A DNA stretch of 64,000 bases, from the NCBI RefSeq assembly GCF_002364335.1, contig NZ_DEXW01000017.1:8032-72031 (forward strand), in the 5' to 3' direction. Below, one piece after another: positions 43,629-53,772 of this stretch; position 1 is the stretch's first letter; every line of letters starts with the position of its first letter. The notes beneath the pieces were generated by a model. It was not told the DNA's origin. It ran no database searches and saw nothing but the letters and a program-made list of their open reading frames with translations. The DNA comes from Winogradskyella sp. UBA3174. Lineage in GTDB: Bacteria > Bacteroidota > Bacteroidia > Flavobacteriales > Flavobacteriaceae. The position numbers were made by a program, and so were the translations under genes.

Positions 43629-44344
43629 TTTACTTTTAAATAAGGCTTTGCGTTAGAAAAGGGAATTACAAATTCTGTATAACCTTGGTCGTAAGATGCA
43701 ATTTCGTAAACATTGTATAAAAGCACCAAACCATCATCTGTAAACCCAATATTTTTAGGTAGTTGAAATGGTTCACCAAAAAAGAAATCTTCGATATTTG
43801 ATTTATCTGAGTCTTCAGACTTTAAAGATGATTTAAAATGTTTTTCAGCTAGCGTTTTAAATGCCTCAGTGTTCTCAATAATATCTTGTATTGCGAATAG
43901 GTTTCCGGTGTTTGGATCAAAATTTAAGAAGCTAATTGTGTCGTTGCCATGCGCTCCACCTTTATCCGTATATATACTAAGTGCAATAGTTACAATTTCG
44001 GTAGATATGTAGGTGACTTCAGACTCAATATTTAATGACCAAGATTGTTCTCCTTCAGGGAAATCTTTCTTAAAATTTACAAATTCGGTGTTAAATGTAC
44101 TTAGCGCTTCGTCTAAAGTTTTGATGTTTTTTGAATCTGAAATAGCTTTAATTATTTCATTCTCAATTGTTGTATTAATGGCATTAGATATATTATTATC
44201 TGTAGTCGCTTTAGTCAGAATTACAGTAATTTCAGCATCAAAGGCTTTAGATATTTCATTTGTTTTAAATGTGAGCGGTTTAATTTCTTCATCACATGAA
44301 AAAAGAACCACTACAAAGACTATTAAAACTTTAATTTTTTTCAA
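43625..44344 (-). CDS. DUF3298/DUF4163 domain lipoprotein
   Basis: A 239-residue lipoprotein (VVVVLFSC at residues 10-17, then DEEIKP). It is built of an N-terminal DUF4163-type half and a C-terminal DUF3298 half with the typical GGAHGNDTISFLNFDPNTG and GFTDDGLVLLYNVYEIASYDQG segments. Such domains occur in RsiV-like and PdaC-like proteins, some of which bind lysozyme or peptidoglycan. The role in this organism is unknown. It is transcribed alone and is convergent with the antiporter gene. Confidence 0.88.
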   Translation of the reverse strand: MKKIKVLIVFVVVLFSCDEEIKPLTFKTNEISKAFDAEITVILTKATTDNNISNAINTTIENEIIKAISDSKNIKTLDEALSTFNTEFVNFKKDFPEGEQSWSLNIESEVTYISTEIVTIALSIYTDKGGAHGNDTISFLNFDPNTGNLFAIQDIIENTEAFKTLAEKHFKSSLKSEDSDKSNIEDFFFGEPFQLPKNIGFTDDGLVLLYNVYEIASYDQGYTEFVIPFSNAKPYLKVN

Positions 44345-44499
44345 AACTTAAAGGCATTTTGTTAAACAAAGACTAAAGGTATTATATAGATTTGAATAGA
44401 ACGAATTATACTTTAAATTCTTGTACTCAAAAAAGACGTCTTTCTATCTATTAAGTTAATTTTAAAAAAAGAGTTTGAGCACGCTAAATATTTTTATTT

Positions 44500-45639
44500 A
44501 TGAAATTTAATACTAAAACAATACATGGAGGTCAAAAACACGACCCTGCTTATGGTGCAGTAATGCCACCAATTTATCAAACGTCAACTTATGCGCAAAC
44601 GACTCCTGGTGATCATAAAGGCTATGCATATTCAAGAACAAGTAACCCTACACGTAGTGCTTTAGAGCATGCTTTTGCAAGTATAGAAAATGGGAATTAT
44701 GGCTTAGCGTTTGGCTCTGGTTTAGCCGCTATTGATTCTGTTTTGAAATTATTAAAATCAGGTGACGAAGTTGTTTCTACCAATGATTTATATGGCGGTA
44801 CTTACCGTTTGTTTACAAAGATTTACGAAGAATTTGGTATTAAGTTTCATTTTATAGGTATGGAAAATGTAGAACGTATTGAAGACTATATTAATGAAAA
44901 CACAAAGTTGATTTGGGTAGAAACACCAACGAATCCAATGATGAATATTATTGATATTAAAACTACGGCTAGTATTGCTAAAAAGCATGACGTATTATTA
45001 GCAGTAGACAATACATTTGCAACACCATACTTACAGCAGCCTTTAGATTTAGGCGCAAATATAGTAATGCACTCTGCTACTAAGTATCTAGGAGGGCATA
45101 GTGATTTAGTTATGGGCGCGCTTATTGTTAAAGATAAAGCATTAGCGGATCGCTTGTATTTTATACAAAATGCCAGTGGTGCGATATGTGGACCACAAGA
45201 TGCATTTTTAGCACTTAGAGGTATAAAAACACTACATATACGTATGCAACGCCATTGCGAAAATGGTAAGGCTGTGGCAGAATTTTTAGCCAATCACCCT
45301 AAAATAGAAAATGTATATTGGCCAGGATTTGAGAGTCATCCTAATCATAATATTGCAAAGTCTCAAATGAAAGATTTTGGAGGTATGGTATCGTTCACAA
45401 CTAAAGGGAATGATTATGAAGAAGCAATTAAGATTGTAGAGAACCTTAAGATTTTTACATTGGCGGAATCTTTAGGTGGTGTAGAATCTTTAGCAGGCCA
45501 TCCAGTTAGTATGACACACGCAAGTATTCCGAAAGAAGAGCGAGAAAAAATAGGAGTTGTAGATTCTTTAATTAGGTTGAGTGTTGGTATAGAAGATGAA
45601 GATGATTTAATTGCAGATTTAAGGCAAGCAATCGGATAA
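44500..45639 (+). CDS. metB: cystathionine gamma-synthase (PLP enzyme)
   Basis: A 379-residue PLP-dependent transsulfuration enzyme. The Schiff-base lysine is K195 in HSATKYLGGHSD. Other hallmarks are AYSRTSNPTRSALE and the NTFATPYLQQPLDLGA segment. It makes cystathionine from an O-acylhomoserine and cysteine. A gamma-lyase or O-acetylhomoserine sulfhydrylase role cannot be excluded from the sequence alone. The 155 bases upstream show no SAM riboswitch pattern. Confidence 0.9.
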   Translation: MKFNTKTIHGGQKHDPAYGAVMPPIYQTSTYAQTTPGDHKGYAYSRTSNPTRSALEHAFASIENGNYGLAFGSGLAAIDSVLKLLKSGDEVVSTNDLYGGTYRLFTKIYEEFGIKFHFIGMENVERIEDYINENTKLIWVETPTNPMMNIIDIKTTASIAKKHDVLLAVDNTFATPYLQQPLDLGANIVMHSATKYLGGHSDLVMGALIVKDKALADRLYFIQNASGAICGPQDAFLALRGIKTLHIRMQRHCENGKAVAEFLANHPKIENVYWPGFESHPNHNIAKSQMKDFGGMVSFTTKGNDYEEAIKIVENLKIFTLAESLGGVESLAGHPVSMTHASIPKEEREKIGVVDSLIRLSVGIEDEDDLIADLRQAIG

Positions 45640-45658
45640 AACGGATTGGTAATTTATT

Positions 45659-46462
45659 TTAATCGAGATAATATATATAACCAAAATTTAGCCAAACATT
45701 CCAATCATTATTTTTATTTGATGGTAAATTATGGTCTAGTCCATCTATAAAATCATTGAAATAATATTGCCCTCTAAGCTCAATAAATAAATCTGATAAG
45801 ACAGAAAGCTTATAGCGCGTTCCTACACTTGCAACAACAGACCATGTGTTTCCTCCTTCAGCATCTATAAACGGATCTCCATTAGCTGCATCACCCCAGA
45901 AATTATAAAAATTGTCGTTATTGTTAATGTTTCCGTTACCAAAAGTTGTATTAACAGAAGGATTATAAGACACAAAGTGTGCACCAGCAGCTATAAAAGG
46001 TGCAAAAGAATAAACACCGGCAGAAAAAGCTCTAATACTCATTGGGAAATACTCTAATTGCATACCAACATCCCAGTTTTGAGCTTCACCTGTATGAGCC
46101 CTAAGCTGATTAGCTTCTTCACTTGTTCTGCTATTATCTACCCATTTTCCTATATGTTCTAGTTCTGTCTTGTTCCAAGAAATTTCACTTCTAAGTTTAA
46201 AGTGGTCATTAAAATAAGTATCTGTAGAATAACAATTACAATCTGCACGATATGCAAAGTTTATATAATGTACAATACCAACAGCAATACCCGTATTACC
46301 TGCATTAGTACTAAAATTATTTCGGACTCCAAAATCAGATTTAAACGCCACAGATCCAACAAAAGCACCTATTTCGTGAGAAAAACCTAACTGAGAATAG
46401 CTGTTCTGGACTGAACAAATTACTAACAAGAAAAGGAAAAGTCCCTTAAAATATTTAATCAT
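45659..46462 (-). CDS. outer-membrane beta-barrel protein (THC0290_0291 type)
   Basis: A 267-residue exported protein with signal MIKYFKGLFLFLLVICSVQNSYSQ. The mature part starts GFSHEIGAFVGSVAFKSDFG and has the FAYRADCNCY motif of a flavobacterial barrel family usually named THC0290_0291. It ends in amphipathic strands (VWLNFGYIYYLD). The function is unknown. It is transcribed alone and convergent with metB. Confidence 0.85.
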   Translation of the reverse strand: MIKYFKGLFLFLLVICSVQNSYSQLGFSHEIGAFVGSVAFKSDFGVRNNFSTNAGNTGIAVGIVHYINFAYRADCNCYSTDTYFNDHFKLRSEISWNKTELEHIGKWVDNSRTSEEANQLRAHTGEAQNWDVGMQLEYFPMSIRAFSAGVYSFAPFIAAGAHFVSYNPSVNTTFGNGNINNNDNFYNFWGDAANGDPFIDAEGGNTWSVVASVGTRYKLSVLSDLFIELRGQYYFNDFIDGLDHNLPSNKNNDWNVWLNFGYIYYLD

Positions 46463-46668
46463 ATTAATCTGTATTGAAGTGCTTTGCCAACAAATATATA
46501 AAAACTCGACAAAACATAAAGTAAAACGGATAAAATGCAGAGTTTATTGTTTTTGGGGATAATGCAATCTCACAAATTATTATTGAGAATATAAAAAAAT
46601 AAGTTATTATTTTTACAGATAATGTATCTTTACACCCATTAAATCATAAATTCTTAACAATAATTTAT

Positions 46669-48012
46669 ATGAAAGATAAAATTGAAGCTTTTTTAGATCT
46701 TGTAAAGGATCGCAATGGTCACGAACCAGAGTTTTTACAAGCTGTTCAAGAAGTAGCAGAAGCAGTTATTCCTTATATCGCTAAACACGACATTTATAAT
46801 GGGAAGAATATTTTATTAAGAATGGCAGAACCCGAACGGTTAATTTCTTTTAGAATTTGTTGGGTAGATGATTCTGGTGAGATACAAGTAAATAGGGGTT
46901 ATAGAATACAGATGAATTCTGCAATTGGACCATATAAAGGCGGATTGCGTTTTCATCCAACAGTGAACGCAAGTATTTTAAAATTCTTAGCTTTTGAGCA
47001 AGTCTTTAAAAATTCACTTACAACATTACCAATGGGTGGTGGTAAAGGTGGTTCTGATTTTGACCCAAAAGGAAAATCAGACAATGAAATTATGCGTTTT
47101 TGTCATGCTTTTATGAGTGAATTATTTAGACATATTGGCCCAAATACAGATGTGCCTGCAGGTGACATTGGAGTTGGTGGTAGAGAGATTGGCTATATGT
47201 TTGGTATGTATAAAAAACTTTGCAACGAATTTACAGGTGTTTTAACAGGTAAAGGTGCTTCTTGGGGAGGATCATTAATTAGACCAGAAGCTACAGGATA
47301 CGGAAACGTATACTTTGCGCAGAACATGTTAAAAGCTAAAAATGATTCATTTGAAGGAAAAAAAGTGGTTATTTCTGGATCTGGTAATGTTGCGCAGTAT
47401 GCAGCAGAAAAGGCGATTGAATTAGGCGCAACTATATTAACATTGTCAGATTCTGGCGGATATATAGTTGATGAAGATGGTATAGATTCAGAAAAGCTCA
47501 AATTTGTTATGGACCTCAAAAATATTAGAAGAGGTAGAATTAGCGAATATGTTGAGAAATATCCTAATGCAAAATATGTGGTAGGAGCAAGACCTTGGTC
47601 TGTAAAATGTGATATTGCTTTGCCATGTGCAACGCAAAATGAACTAAATGGTGAAGAAGCAAAGCAATTAATTGAAAACGGATGTATGTGTGTATCTGAA
47701 GGTGCAAATATGCCTTGTATGCCAGAAGCTATTCACGAGTTTCAAAAAGCTAAAATCCTATTCGCACCAGGAAAAGCCTCTAATGCTGGTGGTGTAGCTA
47801 CTTCTGGTTTAGAAATGAGTCAAAATTCGTTACGCCTAAGTTGGACAAGAAAAGAAGTAGATGACAGACTTAAAGATATTATGGAAGACATCCATGACTC
47901 TTGCGTACAATACGGAAAAGAAGATGATGGATCTATTGATTATATCAAAGGAGCAAATATTGCTGGTTTTGTAAAAGTTGCTGATGCAATGATAGCCCAA
48001 GGAGTTATTTAG
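46669..48012 (+). CDS. gdhA: NADP-specific glutamate dehydrogenase
   Basis: A 447-residue hexameric-type GDH that makes glutamate from 2-oxoglutarate and ammonium. K126 in PMGGGKGGSD is the catalytic lysine. DVPAGDIGVGGREIGYMFG is the substrate segment, and SGSGNVAQYA starts the Rossmann dinucleotide fold. The upstream region has a near-consensus -7, TATCTTTA (46625-46632). A strong terminator follows. Confidence 0.96.
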   Translation: MKDKIEAFLDLVKDRNGHEPEFLQAVQEVAEAVIPYIAKHDIYNGKNILLRMAEPERLISFRICWVDDSGEIQVNRGYRIQMNSAIGPYKGGLRFHPTVNASILKFLAFEQVFKNSLTTLPMGGGKGGSDFDPKGKSDNEIMRFCHAFMSELFRHIGPNTDVPAGDIGVGGREIGYMFGMYKKLCNEFTGVLTGKGASWGGSLIRPEATGYGNVYFAQNMLKAKNDSFEGKKVVISGSGNVAQYAAEKAIELGATILTLSDSGGYIVDEDGIDSEKLKFVMDLKNIRRGRISEYVEKYPNAKYVVGARPWSVKCDIALPCATQNELNGEEAKQLIENGCMCVSEGANMPCMPEAIHEFQKAKILFAPGKASNAGGVATSGLEMSQNSLRLSWTRKEVDDRLKDIMEDIHDSCVQYGKEDDGSIDYIKGANIAGFVKVADAMIAQGVI

Positions 48013-48034
48013 TAATAGAATAGTTATAAATTTT

Positions 48035-48067
48035 AAAGTCTCTATAATAATTATAGAGGCTTTTTTT
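48035..48067 (+). terminator. terminator of gdhA
   Basis: A 13-bp stem (48035-48047 with 48051-48063, one G-U pair) around TAA, running into a T-rich tail. Confidence 0.88.
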
Positions 48068-48135
48068 ATCACATAATATAGGATTGGTCATATATTATCG
48101 TTAGTATTAAATATATTTGAAAAAATTAATTTTTA

Positions 48136-50523
48136 ATGCAAAGAGCTATTATAAAAGTTGTTCTATTAGTACTGCTAGTCTCAACCAAAAGTTATGCTCA
48201 AGATTTTTCAGCGCTTTGGGAACCACATTTTTCTTATAATAGGGTAGTTGATGTTGTTGCTGGTGAAAATAAAATTTATGCTGCGGCACAGAATACAGTT
48301 TTTCAATTCGATATACTTTCCCGAGAATTAAATACGATTACTACTGTTGAGGGACTTTCTGGTCAGGATATTACAACTATCTATTATAGTGAAATCTATC
48401 AATATGTACTTGTTGGTTATGGCAGTGGTTTAATAGAACTATACTCAGAAACAGACGGTTCTGTACTAACGATAGTAGATATAGTAGACAAGACTAATAT
48501 AACGCCAGAGAATAAACGTATAAATCATTTCTATGAAAATAATGGTTTAGTATATATATCAACAGATTTTGGGGTCTCTGTATATGACTTAGAACGTCTA
48601 GAATTTGGCGACACCTATTTTTTGGGTAATGGAGGGTCACAAATAACAGTTAATCAGGTTGCTCTTTTAAATAATGAAATTTATGTGGCTTGTAGTAATA
48701 ACAATGGGATTAAAAAAGCGGAGCTTACAAACCCTAATTTAATTGATTTTGCGCAATGGGAAACTATTTTAGCAGGTAATTACCGCACCATCAATACATT
48801 AAATAGTAAAGTGTATTCGGTAAGGACAAATAACCAGCTTTACGAAATAGATGAGACTAATATAAATATACTATTTAGTTTACCACAATCACCAATAGAT
48901 GCAAAAACAACAGATTCAAATTTAATATTTACGTTTACAAACGCTACTCGAGTTTATGATACTAATATACAATTAGTCAATACCTTTGAACCAAATACAG
49001 AGTTTGATACTAGTTTTACGTCAGCTACAATAGTCAACGATTTGGTTTATATAGGAACAGAAGATTTGGGAGTTCTCGAAATTCAAATAACAGAAAATAA
49101 TCTTTATACTGAGATTAAACCTAATGGCCCATTATTTAATAGTGTGTTTAGAATCGATGCGGATTCTGAATCTGTTTGGGCGTCCTTTGGTGATTATACA
49201 GCGTCAATTAATCCATCTCCATTCAGAAGTCGAGGAGTTAGTTATTTAAATGATGAAGAATGGGGTAATATACCATTTGATAGTGTTTTAGGAGCTCGTA
49301 ACTTATCTGAGATTTCAGTTAATGTATTTAATCCAAATCAGGTTTTTATTAGTGCTGTACATGATGGTCTGCTAGAAATTAATGACTTTGAACCTACTGT
49401 ATTATACAACCAAAATAACAGCGGATTAGAATCGTTAATTGTGCCTAGTTCGCCAAATTTTAGCAGTATAAGAGTTACAGATACAGAATTTGATACTAAT
49501 GGCTTATTGTGGTCTGTAACCAGCAGGGTAGATAGAGCTCTAAAATCCTATGATCCAATAACAGGGAATTGGCAAGGTTATAGTTTTTCTAGTTTAATTG
49601 AGAATCCATTATTAGATGACCTTGGTTTTTTTGAAATAGAAATAGATAATAATGGGACTAAATGGATAGGCTCTTATTCTAACGGATTACTAGCATATAA
49701 TGAGAATATAGCATCTATCCCTTTACGGAATATAAATTCTGAAGCACAAAATGTGCCTCCGTTTGCTAGGTTTGTTGCTTTAGCTTTAGATGATAGAAAT
49801 CAATTGTGGATTGGAACAACAAGGGGACTACGAGTGTTATTTAATACTGCAGGCTTTTATGATGACCCTAATCCAAGTTTAAACAGAATTATTATTTTGG
49901 AAGATGGTATCCCTAAAGAGTTGTTAGAAGGACAATCTATTACAGATATTGAGGTAGACGGTTCAAATAATAAATGGGTTGCCACGTCAGATTCAGGAGC
50001 ATTTTACTTTTCATCAGATGGGCAGAATACAATTTATCACTTTACAACAGATAACTCTCCATTACCGTCAAATAGAGTTAATGATATCGCAATAGATTCA
50101 GATAATGGTATTGTATACATAGCAACTACAAGAGGATTAGTTGCATTTAAAGCTGGAGGTTCAAAACCAGAAGAGACTTTAGAAAATGCTTTTGCTTACC
50201 CTAACCCTGTAAGACCAGAGTATAATATTCTTGGATTTAATGATTTAAACGATATTAATAAGGGAGTTAAGATAAGCGGTTTAACAGACCGAGTTAATAT
50301 TAAAATAACAGATATCGAAGGTAACTTAGTTGCAGAAGCACAGTCTAATATTAATCTAAGATCCTCTAATGCAAATTATAATTTTGCTATAGATGGAGGT
50401 ACAGCGATATGGAATGGTAAGAATCTTGGAAATGCTGTAGTTAGAACAGGCGTATATTTAGTAATGATTTCAGATTTAGTATCTTTTGAAACTAAAGTCA
50501 TCAAAGTTCTTATCGTTAGGTAG
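48136..50523 (+). CDS. porZ: PorZ-like T9SS surface-attachment protein
   Basis: A 795-residue exported protein with a signal (MQRAIIKVVLLVLLVSTKSYAQ) and two tandem beta-propeller regions with repeated YVLVGYGSGLIELY, WIGSYSNGLLAY and WIGTTRGLRVLF-like blades. The C-terminal about 100 residues (YPNPVRPEYNILGF ... KVLIVR) are a T9SS sorting-type domain. PorZ is part of the T9SS attachment complex that processes and anchors cargo to A-type lipopolysaccharide. The gene lies 8 bases before recO, the porZ-recO order common in flavobacteria. Confidence 0.88.
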   Translation: MQRAIIKVVLLVLLVSTKSYAQDFSALWEPHFSYNRVVDVVAGENKIYAAAQNTVFQFDILSRELNTITTVEGLSGQDITTIYYSEIYQYVLVGYGSGLIELYSETDGSVLTIVDIVDKTNITPENKRINHFYENNGLVYISTDFGVSVYDLERLEFGDTYFLGNGGSQITVNQVALLNNEIYVACSNNNGIKKAELTNPNLIDFAQWETILAGNYRTINTLNSKVYSVRTNNQLYEIDETNINILFSLPQSPIDAKTTDSNLIFTFTNATRVYDTNIQLVNTFEPNTEFDTSFTSATIVNDLVYIGTEDLGVLEIQITENNLYTEIKPNGPLFNSVFRIDADSESVWASFGDYTASINPSPFRSRGVSYLNDEEWGNIPFDSVLGARNLSEISVNVFNPNQVFISAVHDGLLEINDFEPTVLYNQNNSGLESLIVPSSPNFSSIRVTDTEFDTNGLLWSVTSRVDRALKSYDPITGNWQGYSFSSLIENPLLDDLGFFEIEIDNNGTKWIGSYSNGLLAYNENIASIPLRNINSEAQNVPPFARFVALALDDRNQLWIGTTRGLRVLFNTAGFYDDPNPSLNRIIILEDGIPKELLEGQSITDIEVDGSNNKWVATSDSGAFYFSSDGQNTIYHFTTDNSPLPSNRVNDIAIDSDNGIVYIATTRGLVAFKAGGSKPEETLENAFAYPNPVRPEYNILGFNDLNDINKGVKISGLTDRVNIKITDIEGNLVAEAQSNINLRSSNANYNFAIDGGTAIWNGKNLGNAVVRTGVYLVMISDLVSFETKVIKVLIVR

Positions 50524-50531
50524 TAGTAGAC

Positions 50532-51251
50532 ATGCACTCAAGAAATAATTGTATTGTTCTTTCAAAGTTAAAGTATAGAGATTATGATCTTATCGTAAAA
50601 TGCTATACGCAAGAGCGTGGTGTTGTGAGTTATATTCTAAGAGGAGTTTTGAGGTCTAAGAAAAGCCAAGCCAAAACTGTTTATTTTCAGGTATTATCTC
50701 AATTACAAATCGAAGAAAGTTATAAGCCAAATTTATCGTTACATTCTATAAAAGATATAAAGCTTAATTATATTTATAAGAGCCTTCACACCAATATCTA
50801 TAAAAGTGCCATTGTTTTATTTCTATCCGAGATTCTTTCGACCGTTCTTAAGGAGGAAGAAAAAAATTTAGATTTATATAATTATATAGAAACTGCACTC
50901 CAGTATTTAGACAATGAAGATAAATTCTCAAATTTTCATTTATTGTTTCTTTTAAAATTGACTCGCTATCTTGGTTTTCAGCCTGAGAGTCAGTTTAATA
51001 AATTTGACTATTTTAATTTAGAATCTGGGGTATTTGAAAATGTCGAAAGTGGAATTTATTCCATCTCTGGCGAAAATTTAACACTATTAAAATCTTTGTT
51101 AGGCATAAATTTTGACGCCCTTTCTTTAATAAAAATTAGCGCAAAGCAAAGACAAGATTTCTTGAATATGTTATTGCATTATTTTCAATTACATTTGGGG
51201 GGGTTTAAAAAGCCGAAATCTTTACAAGTGCTCAATGATGTATTTCATTAA
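50532..51251 (+). CDS. recO: DNA repair protein RecO
   Basis: A 239-residue recombination mediator that helps load RecA in the RecFOR pathway. The N-terminal OB-fold starts CIVLSKLKYRDYDLIVKCYTQERG and includes YILRGVLRSKKSQ. A helical C-terminal half follows, with no evident Cys-rich zinc finger. It is translated after porZ with an 8-base gap. Confidence 0.93.
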   Translation: MHSRNNCIVLSKLKYRDYDLIVKCYTQERGVVSYILRGVLRSKKSQAKTVYFQVLSQLQIEESYKPNLSLHSIKDIKLNYIYKSLHTNIYKSAIVLFLSEILSTVLKEEEKNLDLYNYIETALQYLDNEDKFSNFHLLFLLKLTRYLGFQPESQFNKFDYFNLESGVFENVESGIYSISGENLTLLKSLLGINFDALSLIKISAKQRQDFLNMLLHYFQLHLGGFKKPKSLQVLNDVFH

Positions 51252-51275
51252 GTCAATTTATAAGAAAAGAATTTT

Positions 51276-53711
51276 ATGTCTACTAATTTGAAAGTAAAGT
51301 ACTTTATAGTCTTACCTTTTTTTTGTTTTCTTTTTACGTTAATTAGTTCTGCACAAACAATTACGGTATTAGAGGAACTCACAAATGAGCCTATTCCTGG
51401 AGTAGTTTTATATAATTTAAAGAAAAATAAATCTGTTGTAACAGATATTAATGGAAAAGCATTGCTAGAAAAGTTTGGTAGTAATGAAACCATTTTCTTT
51501 CAAAGTATTTTATACATAAAAACACAAATAAAAAAATCAGAAATAGAACAGAATAATTACATCGTTTATCTTGTCCCTAGTGTAGAAAGTTTAAATCAGA
51601 TTGTAATATCTGCCTCTAAATTCGAACAAAGTAAGCGCGATATACCTCAAACAATCGTAAGTGTAAGCGCTAAAGAAATAGCGTTTGCAAACCCACAAAC
51701 AAGTGCAGATTTACTAGAGAATACAGGTAATATTTATATACAAAAGAGTCAGTTAGGTGGAGGTAGTCCAATGATTAGAGGTTTTTCTACTAACAGATTA
51801 TTAATTACTGTTGATGGTGTAAGAATGAACAATGCCATCTTTAGAGGCGGTAATCTACAAAATGTAATTTCAGTAGATCCATTTACAGTTCAAAATACAG
51901 AAGTAACTCTAGGGGCTGGTTCTGTGGTTTACGGAAGTGATGCCATAGGTGGGGTAATGAGTTTTTATACTAAAAAACCGCAATTGTCTTATAAAGATGA
52001 TTTGTTTCTAAGTGCTAATGTTTTAACAAGATACGCAACTGCTAATACTGAGAAAACAGGTCATTTTGATTTTAACTTAGGTTATAAAAAATGGGCTTTT
52101 TTAACAAGCGTAAGCTATACAGACTTTGATGATTTAAGAATGGGAAGTAATGGACCTAGTGATTATCTTAGAAATGAATATGTGGTAAGAGAGAATGGAG
52201 AAGACATTATCCGATTAAATCCTAATCCGCAAGTACAAGTGCCAACAGGATATAGCCAAATTAATTTAATGCAAAAAGTAAGATATGAACCGTCAGATAA
52301 TCTCAATTTTGATATAGGGTTGTATTTTTCTACAACATCTGATTATCCTAGATATGATAGATTAATAAGGCCAAGAGGTGAATCATTACGCTCAGCAGAA
52401 TGGGAATATGGGCCACAACAGTGGTTTATGGGAAATTTTCAAGTAACCAAAGTTAGTAGTAGTTCTAACTTTTACGATAAGCTGCAAGCAACAGCAGCAT
52501 ACCAGAATTTCCAAGAAAGTAGAAGCGATAGAGATTTTCAATCGGCATTGCGTGAGGTTAGAGCTGAAAATGTAGATGCGATATCATTCAATTTAGATTT
52601 AGAAAAGAGTTTAAGTTCTAAAACCACTTTATTTTATGGTCTAGAGTATTTATATAACACTGTAGGTTCTAAAGGACAAGAAGATAATATAGATACAGAT
52701 ACAAGTATTGCTACTGTTACACGCTATCCTAATGGCTCAACATGGCAATCTATAGCAGGTTACGCAAGTCTAAAATACAAACCAAATCCAAAGTTTGTAT
52801 TTCAATCGGGTTTACGATATAATCAAGTTATTGCAAATGCAGATTTTACAGAAAATAATGTGTTTTTAAATCTTCCGTTTGATGATGCCCAAGTAAATAC
52901 AGGAGCACTAACTGGTACAGCTGGTATTACATGGTCGCCAAGTGATATGATACAATGGAAACTTAATGCGTCTACAGCTTTTAGAGCACCAAATATAGAT
53001 GATGTTGGTAAGGTGTTTGATAGTGAGCCTGGCTCTGTAGTTGTTCCTAATAAAGACTTAAAAGCTGAGTATGCTTATGGAGGTGAGTTGGGTTTAAAAT
53101 TGAATTTTAATGATAAAGTTATTTTTGATTTAGCGACCTATTATACGTTCTTAGATAATGCTTTAATTAGAAGAGATTTTGAACTAAATGGAGAAACTGA
53201 AATTATATATGATGGTGAATTAAGTAATATTCAGGCCATACAAAATGCATCACAGGCTTGGATTTATGGTTTTGAAGTTGGTGTAGAGGTTAACTTTACT
53301 GAGTATTTAAAGTTGCGTTCTCAATACAATATCATTGGCGGAACAGAAGAAAACGAAGGTATTGAAGTCCCAATTAGACATATTGCACCAAATTTTGGTA
53401 GGACTCATTTTATTTGGAAAAAGAAGAAACTTCAATTAGATGCATTCTTAGTATATAATAATGAGTTGTCATTTAATCAATTAGCACCTTCTGAAGTGGG
53501 TAAAGATTACATCTATGCTTCTGATGAAGACGGAAATCCTTATGCTCCATCATGGCAAACGCTTAACCTGCGTACACAATACCAATGGACTGATAATTTC
53601 AGTATTACAGCAAGCTTAGAAAATATTACAGATCAACGTTACAGACCCTATTCTTCTGGTATTTCTGCTGCAGGTAGAAATTTAATTTTAGCTTTAAAAT
53701 ATACCCTGTAA
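51276..53711 (+). CDS. TonB-dependent receptor (HmuR-like)
   Basis: An 811-residue outer-membrane receptor. The signal peptide (FFCFLFTLISSAQT) is followed by a CarboxypepD_reg-like domain (EPIPGVVLYNLKKNKSVVTD, about 37-56). The plug domain reads NQIVISASKFEQSKRDIPQTI and later LLITVDGVRMNNAIFRG. The barrel ends LILALKYTL. It probably binds a metal chelate or haem-like ligand, but the ligand cannot be set. It follows recO after 24 bases. Confidence 0.92.
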   Translation: MSTNLKVKYFIVLPFFCFLFTLISSAQTITVLEELTNEPIPGVVLYNLKKNKSVVTDINGKALLEKFGSNETIFFQSILYIKTQIKKSEIEQNNYIVYLVPSVESLNQIVISASKFEQSKRDIPQTIVSVSAKEIAFANPQTSADLLENTGNIYIQKSQLGGGSPMIRGFSTNRLLITVDGVRMNNAIFRGGNLQNVISVDPFTVQNTEVTLGAGSVVYGSDAIGGVMSFYTKKPQLSYKDDLFLSANVLTRYATANTEKTGHFDFNLGYKKWAFLTSVSYTDFDDLRMGSNGPSDYLRNEYVVRENGEDIIRLNPNPQVQVPTGYSQINLMQKVRYEPSDNLNFDIGLYFSTTSDYPRYDRLIRPRGESLRSAEWEYGPQQWFMGNFQVTKVSSSSNFYDKLQATAAYQNFQESRSDRDFQSALREVRAENVDAISFNLDLEKSLSSKTTLFYGLEYLYNTVGSKGQEDNIDTDTSIATVTRYPNGSTWQSIAGYASLKYKPNPKFVFQSGLRYNQVIANADFTENNVFLNLPFDDAQVNTGALTGTAGITWSPSDMIQWKLNASTAFRAPNIDDVGKVFDSEPGSVVVPNKDLKAEYAYGGELGLKLNFNDKVIFDLATYYTFLDNALIRRDFELNGETEIIYDGELSNIQAIQNASQAWIYGFEVGVEVNFTEYLKLRSQYNIIGGTEENEGIEVPIRHIAPNFGRTHFIWKKKKLQLDAFLVYNNELSFNQLAPSEVGKDYIYASDEDGNPYAPSWQTLNLRTQYQWTDNFSITASLENITDQRYRPYSSGISAAGRNLILALKYTL

Positions 53712-53723
53712 ATATTTGCTTAA

Positions 53724-53754
53724 AAAAAGCTTCATTTTATAAATTAAGCTTTTT
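53724..53754. terminator. weak bidirectional terminator-like hairpin
   Basis: AAAAAGCTT and AAGCTTTTT arms with an AT-rich loop, located between the TonB receptor and lectin-like genes, which converge here. The stem is weak compared with the other terminators in this window. Confidence 0.5.
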
Positions 53755-53772
53755 CTATTTTGTGTAGTAAGC

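Noticed and set aside
44345..44499. SAM riboswitch before metB
   Set aside because: The 155-base gap lacks a recognisable SAM-II or similar structure.
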